NCBI GenBank assembly: GCA_903813345.2
Contig: CAIIXF020000004.1
Coordinates: 8,205,525 to 8,269,524 of the forward strand
Direction of reading: 5' to 3'
Length of the DNA stretch: 64,000 nt
DNA from: Owenia fusiformis
Taxonomy: Eukaryota > Annelida > Polychaeta > Sabellida > Oweniidae
A program made the translations under genes and the position numbers. Within the stretch, counting starts at the first letter, position 1; each line of letters opens with the position of its first letter. Below are positions 25,841 through 37,780 of this stretch, in pieces. A model generated the notes under the pieces. That model saw nothing but the letters and a program-made list of their open reading frames with translations. It was not told the origin of the DNA and searched no databases.

Positions 25841-26295
25841 TAAAGTCAATGGCAGGTTTTGTGATACCCTTTGCATTCGTTTGACTTCACTTCTTTAAAG
25901 AGAGCTTCGTCTGAAGCTGTAGTTTAATGTAGTTTAACTAGACTCTGCGCGCAGGGTAGTTTTGTGATTGACAAGTTTCTCAAAGTTTGCCTTATACTTG
26001 ATCATTTCTTGCAATGAATTTCATCATTACTAGATTTAAGCATTCCCTACATATTGCTCAATATATGTCAGCATCAAATTTTTACCGTTTTTGAGATATT
26101 TGACGTCAAAAAACAGTTAAAGTAAATGGCAGGTTTTGTGATTGACAAGTTTCTCAAAGTTTGCCTTATACTTGATCATTTCTTGCAATGAATTTCATCA
26201 TTACTAGCTAGATTTAAGCATTCCCTACATATTGCTCAATATATGTCAGCATCAAATTTTACCATTTTTGAGATATTTGACGTCAAAAAACAGTA
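25841..26295. repeat. ~175-bp tandem duplication, one copy carrying a MITE
   Basis: Sequence from AATGGCAGGTTTTGTGA to TTGACGTCAAAAAACAGT occurs twice. The left copy is interrupted by the 94-bp insertion at 25865-25958. The right copy (from about 26119) is uninterrupted. Confidence 0.9.
25865..25958. mobile_element. TACCCT MITE, copy A
   Basis: 94 bp, ends TACCCT and AGGGTA, flanked by the perfect 9-bp duplication GTTTTGTGA (25856-25864 and 25959-25967). The uninterrupted tandem copy at about 26133 shows the empty site with one GTTTTGTGA. Other members are at 45763 and 59472. Confidence 0.92.
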
Positions 26296-27159
26296 AAATA
26301 AGTTATTTTTCAACTTGCTTCAATTTGACCAATTTTTTTTTTGAAAAGCATCTACAAGTTGCCAGGAGTTCAAATCTGACATTAGTTTTAGGATTTGACC
26401 TTTTAATTTTCAAGGTCAAAGGTCATCAGACTAGGTCACACAACTGTGCTATCTAAGTTTCTCAAAGTTCGAGACTACAAATCAAAATTAATATTTTTGT
26501 TTGAAAGTCAGGATATACATTCCTCTGAAGTTTCCAAACTGTGTGAGCACAGGACCGTGGGTCCTTCATTATATCGTTTTGTTCCAATGAGGTTCGGAAA
26601 GATGTTTCATTTCACTCCGGAAACATAATACCTAGAACAAAACAAGTGTTTGATGTGTTTTCTAAAACTATAGATGAAAGTATATATATCTTTTTCAAAT
26701 TATATTGTTACCATTCAAAAGATGACCATTGAATTGACGATGTGTTACATTTTTAGATTTTTTTATGACTGGTTCAAGAGAAACGTGTGTTCAAAAAGTT
26801 CTCCATATCGATACCACTCCTTTAAAGTATAGGTCCAGGGGTATACGCAATTTGCAGTTTTTACCTAAAAACCGCTCTTACTTATCCGTCACCAGGTCAA
26901 CAATTTTGTCTTATATTCACGTCAGGAAAGGGTTAAAAACACTAAGGAGCGCACTTAGAGGCTCTATTTTGCTCAAGTATACGCATATCATATTGAAAAC
27001 ATATTTGAATAAAGGGCTGAATCGGGGTAATAATAGGCCCTACTAGGATAGCGACTACCAAATGACGCACTGGAAAACAAAACACAAAATTTGAATGTAA
27101 CGTCACTAAAGCAACGCATTTCTGACGTCACGTATATCTTGCCTCCCAGGTAACTTTTT

Positions 27160-27258
27160 CCTTACTTTCTCCTTTATGACGTCACGTTCATAATTCTATT
27201 CTATATTGTGACCTAGACGCGTATTGATCAATGGTGGACAACTTCAAATATTGATTTC
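27160..27258 (+). promoter_or_regulatory. Possible first exon and promoter region of the plus-strand gene
   Basis: Sequence ending in a good donor (TTTC followed by GTAAGT at 27259). A 117-bp intron would join it to 27376. The region is more GC-rich than its neighbours and contains several TGACGTCA-like words upstream, near 27125 and 27178, which resemble CRE sites. No long ORF. The start of transcription is not located. Confidence 0.3.
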
Positions 27259-27375
27259 GTAAGTTTATAATTTTGTTGCTATATTTGAACTTAAACAAAT
27301 CAACAAACTGCGAAATAGCTATCACACCTTATGTAGGGACATGTCATTAACTTTGGACGTTTTCTCCATTTGCAG

Positions 27376-27479
27376 GACTGTCAACATGTAGTTTCTGAGA
27401 TAATTTGTCGTTTCCGCTTCTGCCGTCCGTTCCAGCTCGACACAACAGTCTTTGGATTACTGGACCAGTCAACAAGCGG
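27376..27479 (+). other. Possible non-coding 5' exon
   Basis: 104 bp between acceptor CTCCATTTGCAG and donor GTGAGT. It is GC-richer than its surroundings. One frame is open throughout but has no ATG upstream, and the only ATG inside is followed at once by TAG, so a 5' UTR exon is the simplest reading. Linking it to the coding exon at 50585 is inference; a separate transcript is possible. Another exposed donor (TTTTCAG then GTAAGTG at 29754) could belong to an alternative first exon. Confidence 0.35.
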
Positions 27480-28080
27480 GTGAGTACCAATAGCCGCAAT
27501 TATGATTGAGTTCGCAGCCTTGTTGCCTGTTGCCGTGCAATGACAATTAATGCCACGCCCAATCTAGGCCTTCACTTTAGGCCGAGATGAGCTTAGTCAT
27601 CGAAAATATCCACTTTGACGGAGATCTCTAGGTTAGCCTACTCTCCTTAATCAAGCCACCAACCTATTCTTGAAAAAATGACTACCATAACATTGCATCC
27701 CATTTACTTTATTCACACAATCTGCCATCTTTAGAGAGGTGTCTCTCTGGATACGGCTCTGTGCAAATATAGCGACATCCCATTAGGCTAAGTATAGGCC
27801 TAACTGTTGCCCGTGGCCCGTGAATATCTTACCATGTAGGCCGACCATGGAACCATGGTCCAGTATTACTTAGTTTACACAAAGCTATCTCCATCTAAAG
27901 ATGGCTATGTGCAAATATAGTAAGTCCAGTACACAGTCGCGGTAGTGAATTCAATTGTATGCTTTCGTGTCATCTTCGACTTATCAGACACACACTGCCA
28001 TGGCTGTGACACCATTCCAATACCTAAAACATTTTCTGTTTCACTAAAAACATTTTCTGTTTCATGAAAACCATGGCTTA

Positions 28081-28784
28081 CAGTGGCGTAGCGTTTTACT
28101 AGGGGACGCAAAATTCCAAAATTGGGATGGGGGAGGGGGGGGGTTTACCCGATACGCATTCATTTCCACTTGAAATTTACTCATAAGTACTCATTATAAG
28201 TCTTGTAGAAATTCAAGCAAAAATATTTAAAAAAATAATTTTGAACATTTAAAAAATCTATTATCGTTGTAAAAATCTTACCTGAATAATTTACACTGAA
28301 CAAAAAGATGTCTGCAGCAGACAGCACTGTTGATTACTCTTATTCAATGTCTTCCGATAAGATTTATGGATGAAAGGTACAGCCAAATCTTGCTTGAATA
28401 TTATTATAGTATATAGATATTAGCGTAATTGATTAACTATCCCTAATCATTAAATTCAAAAGATACTTACGCCAAAACTGGAGCTGGATTCGGCACATGA
28501 GCAGCCATTGTGTACTTAATACGGGGAGGTCATATGGATTATATAAGAGTATTCACGAAATTATGAGAGTATAATTTGAAAGAATCATTAATGACATGTC
28601 GGGACTAAAATAAACACCTAATTTCTATGGTTGAACCCTGTTCAAAGATACGAAATGATAAGGTTGAACAATGGCTTTGCTTATTAAAACTTGAGAAATT
28701 TAGAATTTCCAAATATTCAGATAAACATTGGATTGTTCCAGTGGACGCATTTGCGTACTTTGCGTAAACGACGCTACGCCACTG
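28081..28784. mobile_element. CAGTGGCGTAGC MITE
   Basis: 704 bp, ends CAGTGGCGTAGC and GCTACGCCACTG, flanked by direct GCTTA (28076-28080 and 28785-28789). A 5-bp duplication fits the other GTAGC-type elements here. It contains a G9 run near 28133-28141. No ORF. Confidence 0.85.
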
Positions 28785-31497
28785 GCTTAGAATAAATGAA
28801 ATGTAAAAGTAGGGCTATATTTACTTATCGATCCGTTCAAAAGATGGTGTCATGGTTCTCAGGTCAGTTGAGTTAACAGATTTCTAATTGGCATCATAAG
28901 GCATTAAAGATGGCATGAGTAATCATTCTCTGCGACCATAAAGTTTTATTTCTGATCTTTCGATGCTGGGTGAACTTGAATTATTTGTATTTCTTTCTAG
29001 GCAAGCATGGATGTATGGCAAAGGAAATGATGCAAAGATCGATTTTCTGGAGGTTTAAGTTTATATTACCCTAGCAGCCTCAGTAATGCATCTCATAATA
29101 AGTTTACTTTGTAGCAACAATACTCTTGTATTTAGCCCCTCTAGTGTGTTACAGAAGATAAGGCAGGGGGGGGGGGGGGGGTTAATGCTACTTTATGTAA
29201 GTGTATCATGGTCTAAAATATTTGAAAATATTGCTTTAGTTTGACTCAAGGACAGATTGTTGTTATGTGCCTTTAAACCATGATAATCACAGTCATGCAA
29301 TTAATAAAAGCTTATATCCTACGTAAAATTCCTCAATTTTGATAGAGTGATTATCATTGGGCTGTATCACTAAATGTAATCATACATGCAAACAGAACAT
29401 CGATATTTGCATTAATATTGCCAGAAACCCAAGAAGCAAATGTTCTATTGGCTGCCAATGACGTCAGTTACCATAGCGCAGTTAAACATCTCACTTTCAG
29501 TCTTCGAATGAACGGATAAAAACGTTGAATTAGCCTAACGCAGATAAAGGATATTCGAATAAATACGTTATAACATTTTAGCATTTGACAATGACAAAAT
29601 CAAGATGTAGTTTTCTATGACAGGAATGTAACATTTCTAAAAAATGCTTGTGGATTTTATGAACAAATAAAACGTGTATAAACGTGGAATAATAGCATTG
29701 TACAAACACTTGAGACGATTTGATCTAGTCTGAGCTTGGGGAAGAATTTTCAGGTAAGTGGACGCATCGAATCAGCAAAACGAGACCATGTTGCTGCTTT
29801 TTCTTTTCATTTAGTATATCTAGTTAGTGTATCCATCCCGCAATATTGCCGCAAAGTGATATTTGCATTCATTTGAAGATTATATTAAAATGACGAATTG
29901 ACGAATTGAAGTTGACCCGATCAAGCAAGACGAGATATTACCAATCAAAAGGAATCATTACTCAACCTTTGAAAGTTTTGGAAGTATCAGTTTATTGTTT
30001 TTTTTGTGTCCGACTTATTTTTATAATGTTGCTCATTGATGCCCTAACCTACGCTACAGTCGAAACTGAAAGGGAACGGATTGTTGAAGCTGCCGTGGAT
30101 TTTCAATCTGACCAAATTCGTGCAATATCACTTTGCAAATGATATGTGGTTAAACCATGCCAAGTTTCGTAGGCCATGCGATGGTTGCTTATTATAACCG
30201 TTTAATTTTTTTAATGTTAAGCGGCCTAATATCATTTTTTCTAATTGGACGGTGTCTGGTGGCGAGTGTCCAAATGCTAGCAGCTCTCTTTCAAGACTTT
30301 TAAGAAGCTTTAAATAAAAGTTCTACCGAGAAGGGCATTGTCCTTCTCGGCACGATGATCAATAATTTTGATTGAATAGTTTTAAATTGTAGATTACATT
30401 GGCACCTGGTGGTTATTTTAAGCATACGGCCTGAGTACAGTTTTCCATTTCCAATTGCATTTGCATAAGCCTTTCAAGTGATATCATTGAAGATTTCCAT
30501 ATTTCCAACACTTTCTAGGACCGACCCCCGGGGCAAACCTTGTACCGAAACAAATGCCATCTGCCAAAAATAATACTGGCTTCGTAGCCCACATCAAACA
30601 AACGGTAATGTTGGTAAAGAAATCACCTTAGTGATAACAAAGGTGAACAATTTTAACGTTACTATAGCAACCATAAGATGTTCCATTTTGGTTTCGTGAA
30701 TGATCTTCATTTGCGTACATATCGAAATGTAATAAACTAAAACTACAAAGAAAGTTTCGAGTAGTTGAGAAACTTTGGAAACTGGACCAGACCATGTGAC
30801 TTAGGTCTTAGATAAGCCAGATAAGCGTGAAGTTTTCCGGAGATCGCCAACCATGTTTTTGCCCAAAGTGGTGTTATCACATTCCGTATTCTCTCTGTCT
30901 AAATAGATTTTCAACAGACTCCCGTAATGTCGACACCCTGCGCAGCGAAACGGTTTGTTTATTTTTGATTTCGATGCCCGTACATACACTTTTTCATGAG
31001 AAAGCTATGCCAGTTTTGTACTTACACTTTTTACCAGTGTCGGTAAATCGAGATAAGGCCGCATAAGACTCAAGAGCCTACGAAACGAGAGATAAGAGGT
31101 TCCAAAACTAATGGAGTAATTTGTTTGATGTTTTGTATGAATTATAACTTATCGATCAGGTAAAATACTCTAGAAATAACATAGAAATCCAGGTGATTTA
31201 TTGGGCCCCTACTTTAACTTATTGCCATCGACATAAATAACTGATAATCACTCATTTGTCACGCGAAATTTACTACCTCAAGTCACTATCGTCATTCTCG
31301 CCCTCCCACGAGGAAAACATAATCAATTAAGCTACTCGCGCGGTATTGATAAAATAATAGTTGTGTAGTAGTCTTTCGAGGTAAAGGACATTGCAAATAA
31401 TGAAGAAGCATTTCACCTTCCCAAAGAGAATGGTTCTCTGGGGCCTTAATTAAAGTTATACTACAGTGCTGGTAGAATGCTTTTGAGCCTGCTTTCT

Positions 31498-32024
31498 TAA
31501 GGTGGGATCGGACTAGCGGGATAATTGTGAACTTGTTTGCTAAGGTGGGCCTTGCGGAACAATATTGAACTTGCTTGTTAAGGTGGGCCTAGTAAGATAA
31601 TTTTGAACTTGTATGTTAGGTTGGCCTAGTAAATAATTTTGAACTTGTTTGTTATGATCGGCTTAGTAGGATAATTTTGAACTTGCTTGATAAGGTGGGC
31701 CTAGCTGGATAATTTTTGTTAAAGTGGGCCTGGGCAATTTTCAGACTTGTTTGGTAAGGTAGGTCTTACAGTATAATTTTGAAATTGTTCGTTAAGGTGG
31801 GCCTAAGAAGGTAATTTTGATTTTTTTGTTAAGGTGGGCCTAGTTAGGTAATTTTGAACTTATTTGTTAAGGTGGGCCTAGTAAGGTAATTTTGAACTTG
31901 TCTGTTAAGGTGGGCCTAGACAAGTAATTTTGAACTTGTTTGTTAAGGTGGGCCTAGACAAGTAATTTTGAACTTGTTTGTTAAGGTGGGCCTAGACAAG
32001 TAATTTTGAACTTGTTTGTTAAGG
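31498..32024 (+). repeat. 38-bp satellite, about 14 copies
   Basis: Consensus words AAGGTGGGCCTAG and AATTTTGAACTTGTTTG alternate. Left units are diverged and variable in length (29-42 bp). The last three units are identical, suggesting expansion at the right end. Confidence 0.9.
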
Positions 32025-32589
32025 ATTATTTTTTAAACTATTTTGCTAAAATTGTGACCTTAAAGTGAATAACTCTATCATTGTAAGGAAGACCTACAGT
32101 AGTGTATCAAGCTCAGTGTGATGACTTTTTGATCTGTCTTTTAAGGTGGGTCTAATGTGACAGCATCACATCAGGCAAAACCAATAAAATATTTGGTCAT
32201 TAAGCCAGACTACTTATTCTCCGCAGCCTATCCATGGGATAGAGGTCCATGGCCTTTCTGAGATGCATGAACTCATTTATTGAATGAATGTCTAAAAGTT
32301 ATTGTTGAAAATTACCGTTATGATAGATTGCCTCTCAGTGGTAGATATCAGTTCAATATATTATATTTGTAGCGGTTGGTGAACTTAGAAAATGAAGAGT
32401 AGCAATTAGCTCTGTTTCTCCCTTAGAGATCGATTAATATAAATAAGATATCAAGTAAACATACTTGTCTGTTATAAAGATGCCTCTAAAAATGTAGGTT
32501 TTCACCAATTTGCAACTCATATCAATTCTCTCTGGGTGTGCATATCAGTGAATAGGAGGGGGAGGGGAGGTTAAACACCCCTGACTACC

Positions 32590-32789
32590 CAGGCCCGTAG
32601 CCAGGATTTGCCAAGGGGGGGGGGGGTCACTTTTTAAAAATTCCAGGGGGGTTCACTTTTGACAATTTTGGTACAAAAATGGCCAAAATCACTTAAAAAC
32701 TTAAAAAGTGCTCAGAATGATGAAAAACTGCATGATTTTGAAAGAATTTTTGGCCCAGGGGGGGGGGGCTACCCCTGGCTATGGGCCTG
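32590..32789. mobile_element. CCCGTAGCC-type MITE, second copy
   Basis: Ends CAGGCCCGTAGCCAGG and CCTGGCTATGGGCCTG, flanks CTACC and CTACT. It has long G runs at both inner edges. The core shares CATGATTTTGAAAGA with the inverse strand of 10241..10415. Confidence 0.8.
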
Positions 32790-35700
32790 CTACTGCTACG
32801 TTGTGCAAGACTAGTTTAAAATGTGAACAATTCTGTAATAGAACGACTGCTTTAATGACAGTTAGTTTTATGCTTCAATTGCATAAACCCAAAACTGCCT
32901 TCAAGGTAGATTTCACACTGAAATAATTTTCAATAGTTTGAAATGAATCAAGCTGAATTTGCTTGACATTTATATATTAACCCTAAAATAAGCAAGTTTA
33001 CAATAATACCCCGATATCAATACAATTATGTTATAAACGATTTAGAACTTATGATCCTGTCCAAGAGCTAGGTCAGAATATAAGGATTTCAATAAGGTCA
33101 TGGTCATCTTTTAAACAGAAACAGATTTCTTTTTTGATTCTTCGTAATTCTCTCTTTTTTATATAAAGGTTGATACTAGTGACCTCACCAGGATTTTTTT
33201 CCAACAGGTTGCAAATTCTAATTTTACATATTTTGGTAAACATTTTCACCATTTTGATAGGGTGCAAACACATTTTCAACTGGAACTGCACTAAAGTGTT
33301 AAATTTTCAACAGTGGCCAAGAAAGTGCCAAATTTTTCAACAGTGTCCAAGAATGTGTCAAATTTTAAACACAGTGCCCAAGAAAGTGTCCAATTTTAAA
33401 TGACTGTAGTATTTTTCTTCAGTGCTGCACAATTTATACTCATATTGGTAGTAGGCTAGGTCAGGGTCAACCAAACTGAACTCCATTATACAGTGCACAT
33501 TGTGTTAATTGTTGGCTGTATCCCATCCAGTTAAATTGTTGATTGTGGGGTATATCTGAAAGCAAAGGAAAATCAAAAGAAAGTGTTTTGAATCAAGTAC
33601 CAAATATTAAAAACAGGAAAAATGAAATTGTTTTTCACTTGACAAAGGTGTAATTTTAAAGTTAGAAAAAGTCAAAATTATGCAAATACAGGTGATTCTA
33701 CTTCTAAAAGAATTTTACAGTTAATAAAACCTTTATTAACACAATGATTCCAACAACATAAAGGAAATTTGATATTAAATAATCAAAAATACACCAAGGA
33801 CCTCAAAGTAATATGAATTGAGATTCGCAGCTTATTTGATCAGTTATCAAAAGACGTCACAAGAAAGGTTTCATCGCAAATAAAGGAATAAAGGGTTCAG
33901 AAACTGTTTGGTACAACACAATGAAAAGTTGCTGAAATATTTGATTTTGTCTCAATTTGAAGCACAGTCAAGGTTATGGTGGCCAAATCTTGCACATTGA
34001 TCCTGATTTACCAATACAAAGGAATATAGCAACGCAAGAGTTGATATTGTATTCCGACCAGTGAAAAGGTGTAAATATTTTCACAATTTATTGAATTTGT
34101 ATTATTGTGTGTATTTGAAGAATTAAAGGAATCGAGCTAAAGGGGTACACAATAGCAGGTTCATTGACTTAAGTCAGACTTCATACCAACTGGGAAAATA
34201 TCTAAAGACAGACTGAAAGCATATTCTGAGTGATTACTTGGGGGAGAAAACATATACTTCTGTAATTACTTAGAAAGAAAATGGATTCAACTGACATCTA
34301 AAAACAAAATCTGCCACATACTTTAAGGATTTAAGAAACTAAGGCAACATTTGGAAACATTCTACTTATCATTTTTCAGGTAGGAATGCCAAAGATTTTT
34401 TGAAAAATTAAAAAATTCAGTTTTCTTACATATTGGAAAAATAGGAATTATCAATTTTACTACATCAAACCACAGATCCGTTTTTTTGATACCAATTATT
34501 AAAATAATATACTTCATTGGTGTTGTTTAAGTCTAATTGTTTTGTATTTGGAGTTGATTTGTTATTGTTTTGTTATTGGTGCTGTTATCAATTTAATTTG
34601 TTTTGTTACTGGACTTGTTATTTTGATGGAGTTATTTTGTTATTTGTTTATTTTGTCACTGAGAGTTCCAATGTATTAATAATTTGAGGAAATCAAAAAG
34701 AAAACCCCCGAAAACTACTTCATGCAAAGTAACCTACATGAAACCACTGTATCTATCTTGTTATAAATAATTAATATAGTGCATGTACAATTTGACCATG
34801 TCATTAATCTTATTAGGCCACAGAAATCAAACTTTATGTTTAAGCTCCGTTTTTACTTCGGTAATAGGTTGAGAAGATGATATGTTATTTTCCTAAAGGT
34901 AACTTAAAAGAACATGTTTCTGAATATAACAGAATATAAAATTCATGAGAATCAGATTTTATTTTCCATTAAAATTGTAATGCCAGATCCTTATGGTGTA
35001 TAGTGTAAAATAAATATAGGAAGATATGACGCTAAACATTACACCTGCATTTATTTGCCTTAGCCTTGCTGATTAGAACTACAGTAATTACTCAGAATCC
35101 CCAGGTGATCATCATTAGGCGCATTAGGTTCATATTAAAGTCAAACTACAAACAAATTTCACTGGTGTTCACCTCCAAATTCTGTAATCCACAGATTCAT
35201 AAAAGTCTAGTGTTCTTTCTCAGAATTCACTGCATTTCTCAAAATTTTTAGTTTGGGGATTTGAGAATATATGTAAGATATCTCAGACCTTTTAAGAGTT
35301 TTTAAGAACAATTTCAGTAGATATCAGAATATGGTAGAAGTTTTTTTGTTGATTTTTATTGTTCAGCATAAAGTGGTTTTGCAGATGACCATAAATTAAA
35401 AGATACTGTTTTTTAATTGGTTTCTTGAATTTCATTAACCCTTTTGAAGAATGGTATTCTGCATCTTTATCCTCGGTGTACTTAGTAATTGGTTCTAGTT
35501 CCGGTGTGCCTCAGGGTATAATATCATATTTTACTTCTATGACTGCAGATTAACTAAATCTCACTTTCTTTCATAATTTCAGAGCTATAAATAAAACTGC
35601 AGATTAAACTCATTAGTGCCACATAGGTCCAAATTGACACTAGATCAAGTTTTTTCTCCTAGAGTTCTTAATTCTCAATGCCATGTGCATAAAATAGATA

Positions 35701-37659
35701 AATAGAAATTTACAAATAAACCAATATATCAAAGCATTTGCTCATCGAGTTTGAACCATTTAATCTTTTGGCAGGGTAGCTTTATGTTACTTGTCAAACA
35801 TAATTAACTAATAATTAATAAAATAGGTAAAATTTTTCACATTTATGTGGATATTTATACATAATGTGTAGGCCAAGAATACGCAAGCAAATGTGAAAAA
35901 TATTTACCACTCTTACCATAATCATAAAAATGACTGTAAAAAAATTCTAGACATTCTGATCTACCTAAAGTCACTGTGTACCCTAATAAGTAAATAAAAT
36001 GTACTACCAAAACTTGTAAATCTAGTAAAATTGGGAACTAGATTGTTACATGCAATCAAGGTCAACAGTAAGGGCAGTCAACCTGCTGTGAATCAGAATA
36101 ACCCTGACCTTGATTCTCATTGAGGATTACATGATTGACTATGATCGATTGAATGTTTGAGTTTACTAATTAGTTATCAAGTTATAAAATACAAGCCAAA
36201 AACAGTTGTAAACTACAAGAACTAAAAATATGTAGCACTAAGTGACAATTTATCGTAGCATGAACAAACAATGAAAAATGGTATCATTATAAACATTGAA
36301 ATGGACGAGGGCTTTCCAAAAGCTCATGCATGAGCAAAGAACTTACATGCACTGTTACAATAATCCTTTAGAAATCACATCAAAATGCTTTCATCTTATA
36401 TTAGGATAACTTTAAGTATGGAGAAATTACGATTTATCACAGATATTGTGCTTGGATAATAAAGTAAAGAAAATTTCCGCTGCAAAATTACATCTCTATT
36501 ATTCCACAGTAAGTGTACACAGAAAATTTCTATTTTTAGACCCAATCTATCAACCTTAGTAGCTATTATATAGAGCCAATGCAACAACTAAAATTAGAAA
36601 CAAAAACTTTTTTAACCTCTGATGTCTAACCTAGATTTTGAGAGCAATGAACCCTGGATGCTCTAAATATTTTAAAACATGTGGTTAAATTTCATCATGT
36701 TCCTTCAAGAGAATAACTAGTTCACGCAACTGTTCATCATTCAAGAACATTTTAATATTTATGTAGCTATGCATCAAGATTTTTGACCAATCAGAATAGA
36801 GAACATCCATTCATGGTCTCATGAATGGGTCCAATGAACGATTTTGACTTGATTTTTTGTTACCAAGTTTGATGACATTGATCTTCAATATCTCAAATTC
36901 TAGGCAAAATTTGTCTAAAGATAGCAAAAGGCTTCAGGCAAAAATATTAAAGTGAAGTGTCGCTTTGAGAAACTTTAAGAAAACTTCGATTTTACCTAAA
37001 TTTTTACTTTTGACCTAGATGACAAACATTTTTGGCCAATGTCCCTGATAGGAGCCTGTTAAAACCTGTCTAAGTGGAACACCTTTGGTGCCTCTAATAA
37101 GTGTTCCACTTGGAGGTGTTCCACTTACAGAGGTTCATTGACATTAAGTTAGTTGGTCTTGGGCCGAAAAATGTTCCACTTAGACAGAGGTGTTCCACTT
37201 CTAGAGATGCTCCACTAGGTGATCCACTTTAAAGGCCTCATTGTTTGTACTAAAATCCTATTGTCATCTGCTTTAGTTACATGGAGACATAATAAGACTG
37301 TGAAAGAGCTAAAAAAAATTTGACCGGTTGAAAATGCTATAGAGCAAATTACTTTATGTTTAGGTACAAAGTGATAAACATTCAACTTGGTAATGACAAA
37401 TTGCTGCTTGCTTCGCTAAAATCGAACACTCTGCCCTGAGTATTATCCCTACTATAAATATAGTTTAGGTTAAATTAGTTGACCTGTTTGAGGAAACATG
37501 AAATCTGAAGGGATGAGCGTGTTGACATAAAAATGTACTTGTTATAGAAAGTAAGTAGATAGTATTATCATATTAACTAAAAGTCATTCTGACCTCCAAG
37601 AAGCATGATTCAATTAAGTCTTCCCATCCCCAGTTAAGGTCTCATGGAAGGGGGTCAAC

Positions 37660-37780
37660 CCAGTTGTCCGAAACCCAGTTGTCCGAAACCCAGTTGTCCG
37701 AAACCCAGTTGTCCGAAACCCAGTTGTCCGAAACCCAGTTGTCCGAAACCCAGTTCTCCGAAACCCAGTTCTCCGAAAAT
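37660..37780. repeat. 15-bp array, left end (8 units)
   Basis: Unit GTTGTCCGAAACCCA, six copies, then two copies with GTTCTCC. It gives a spurious SCPKP reading frame. Confidence 0.95.

Larger units (their letters stand above)
24968..26830. mobile_element. 1.9-kb transposon with inverted ends, non-coding
   Basis: GTATCGATATGGAGAACT at 24984 has its perfect complement at 26798-26815. The similarity continues outward into AAAGGA-type words, giving ends of about 35 bp. Inside are a foldback (25223-25430), the phrase GGCTCACACAGTGAGCC with GTCC(GT)-rich simple repeats near 25433-25522, a tandem duplication and a MITE. No transposase frame is visible. 9050..9335 is a solo piece of the same family. 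Confidence 0.65.

Noticed and set aside
29906-30142. 78-codon ORF with a hydrophobic middle
   Set aside because: No homology that I recognise, no splice context, and typical of chance frames in AT-rich DNA.
37660-37780. Possible CRISPR-like array
   Set aside because: Units are contiguous 15-mers with no spacers, in animal DNA; the same holds for the satellites at 31498, 53908 and 58240.
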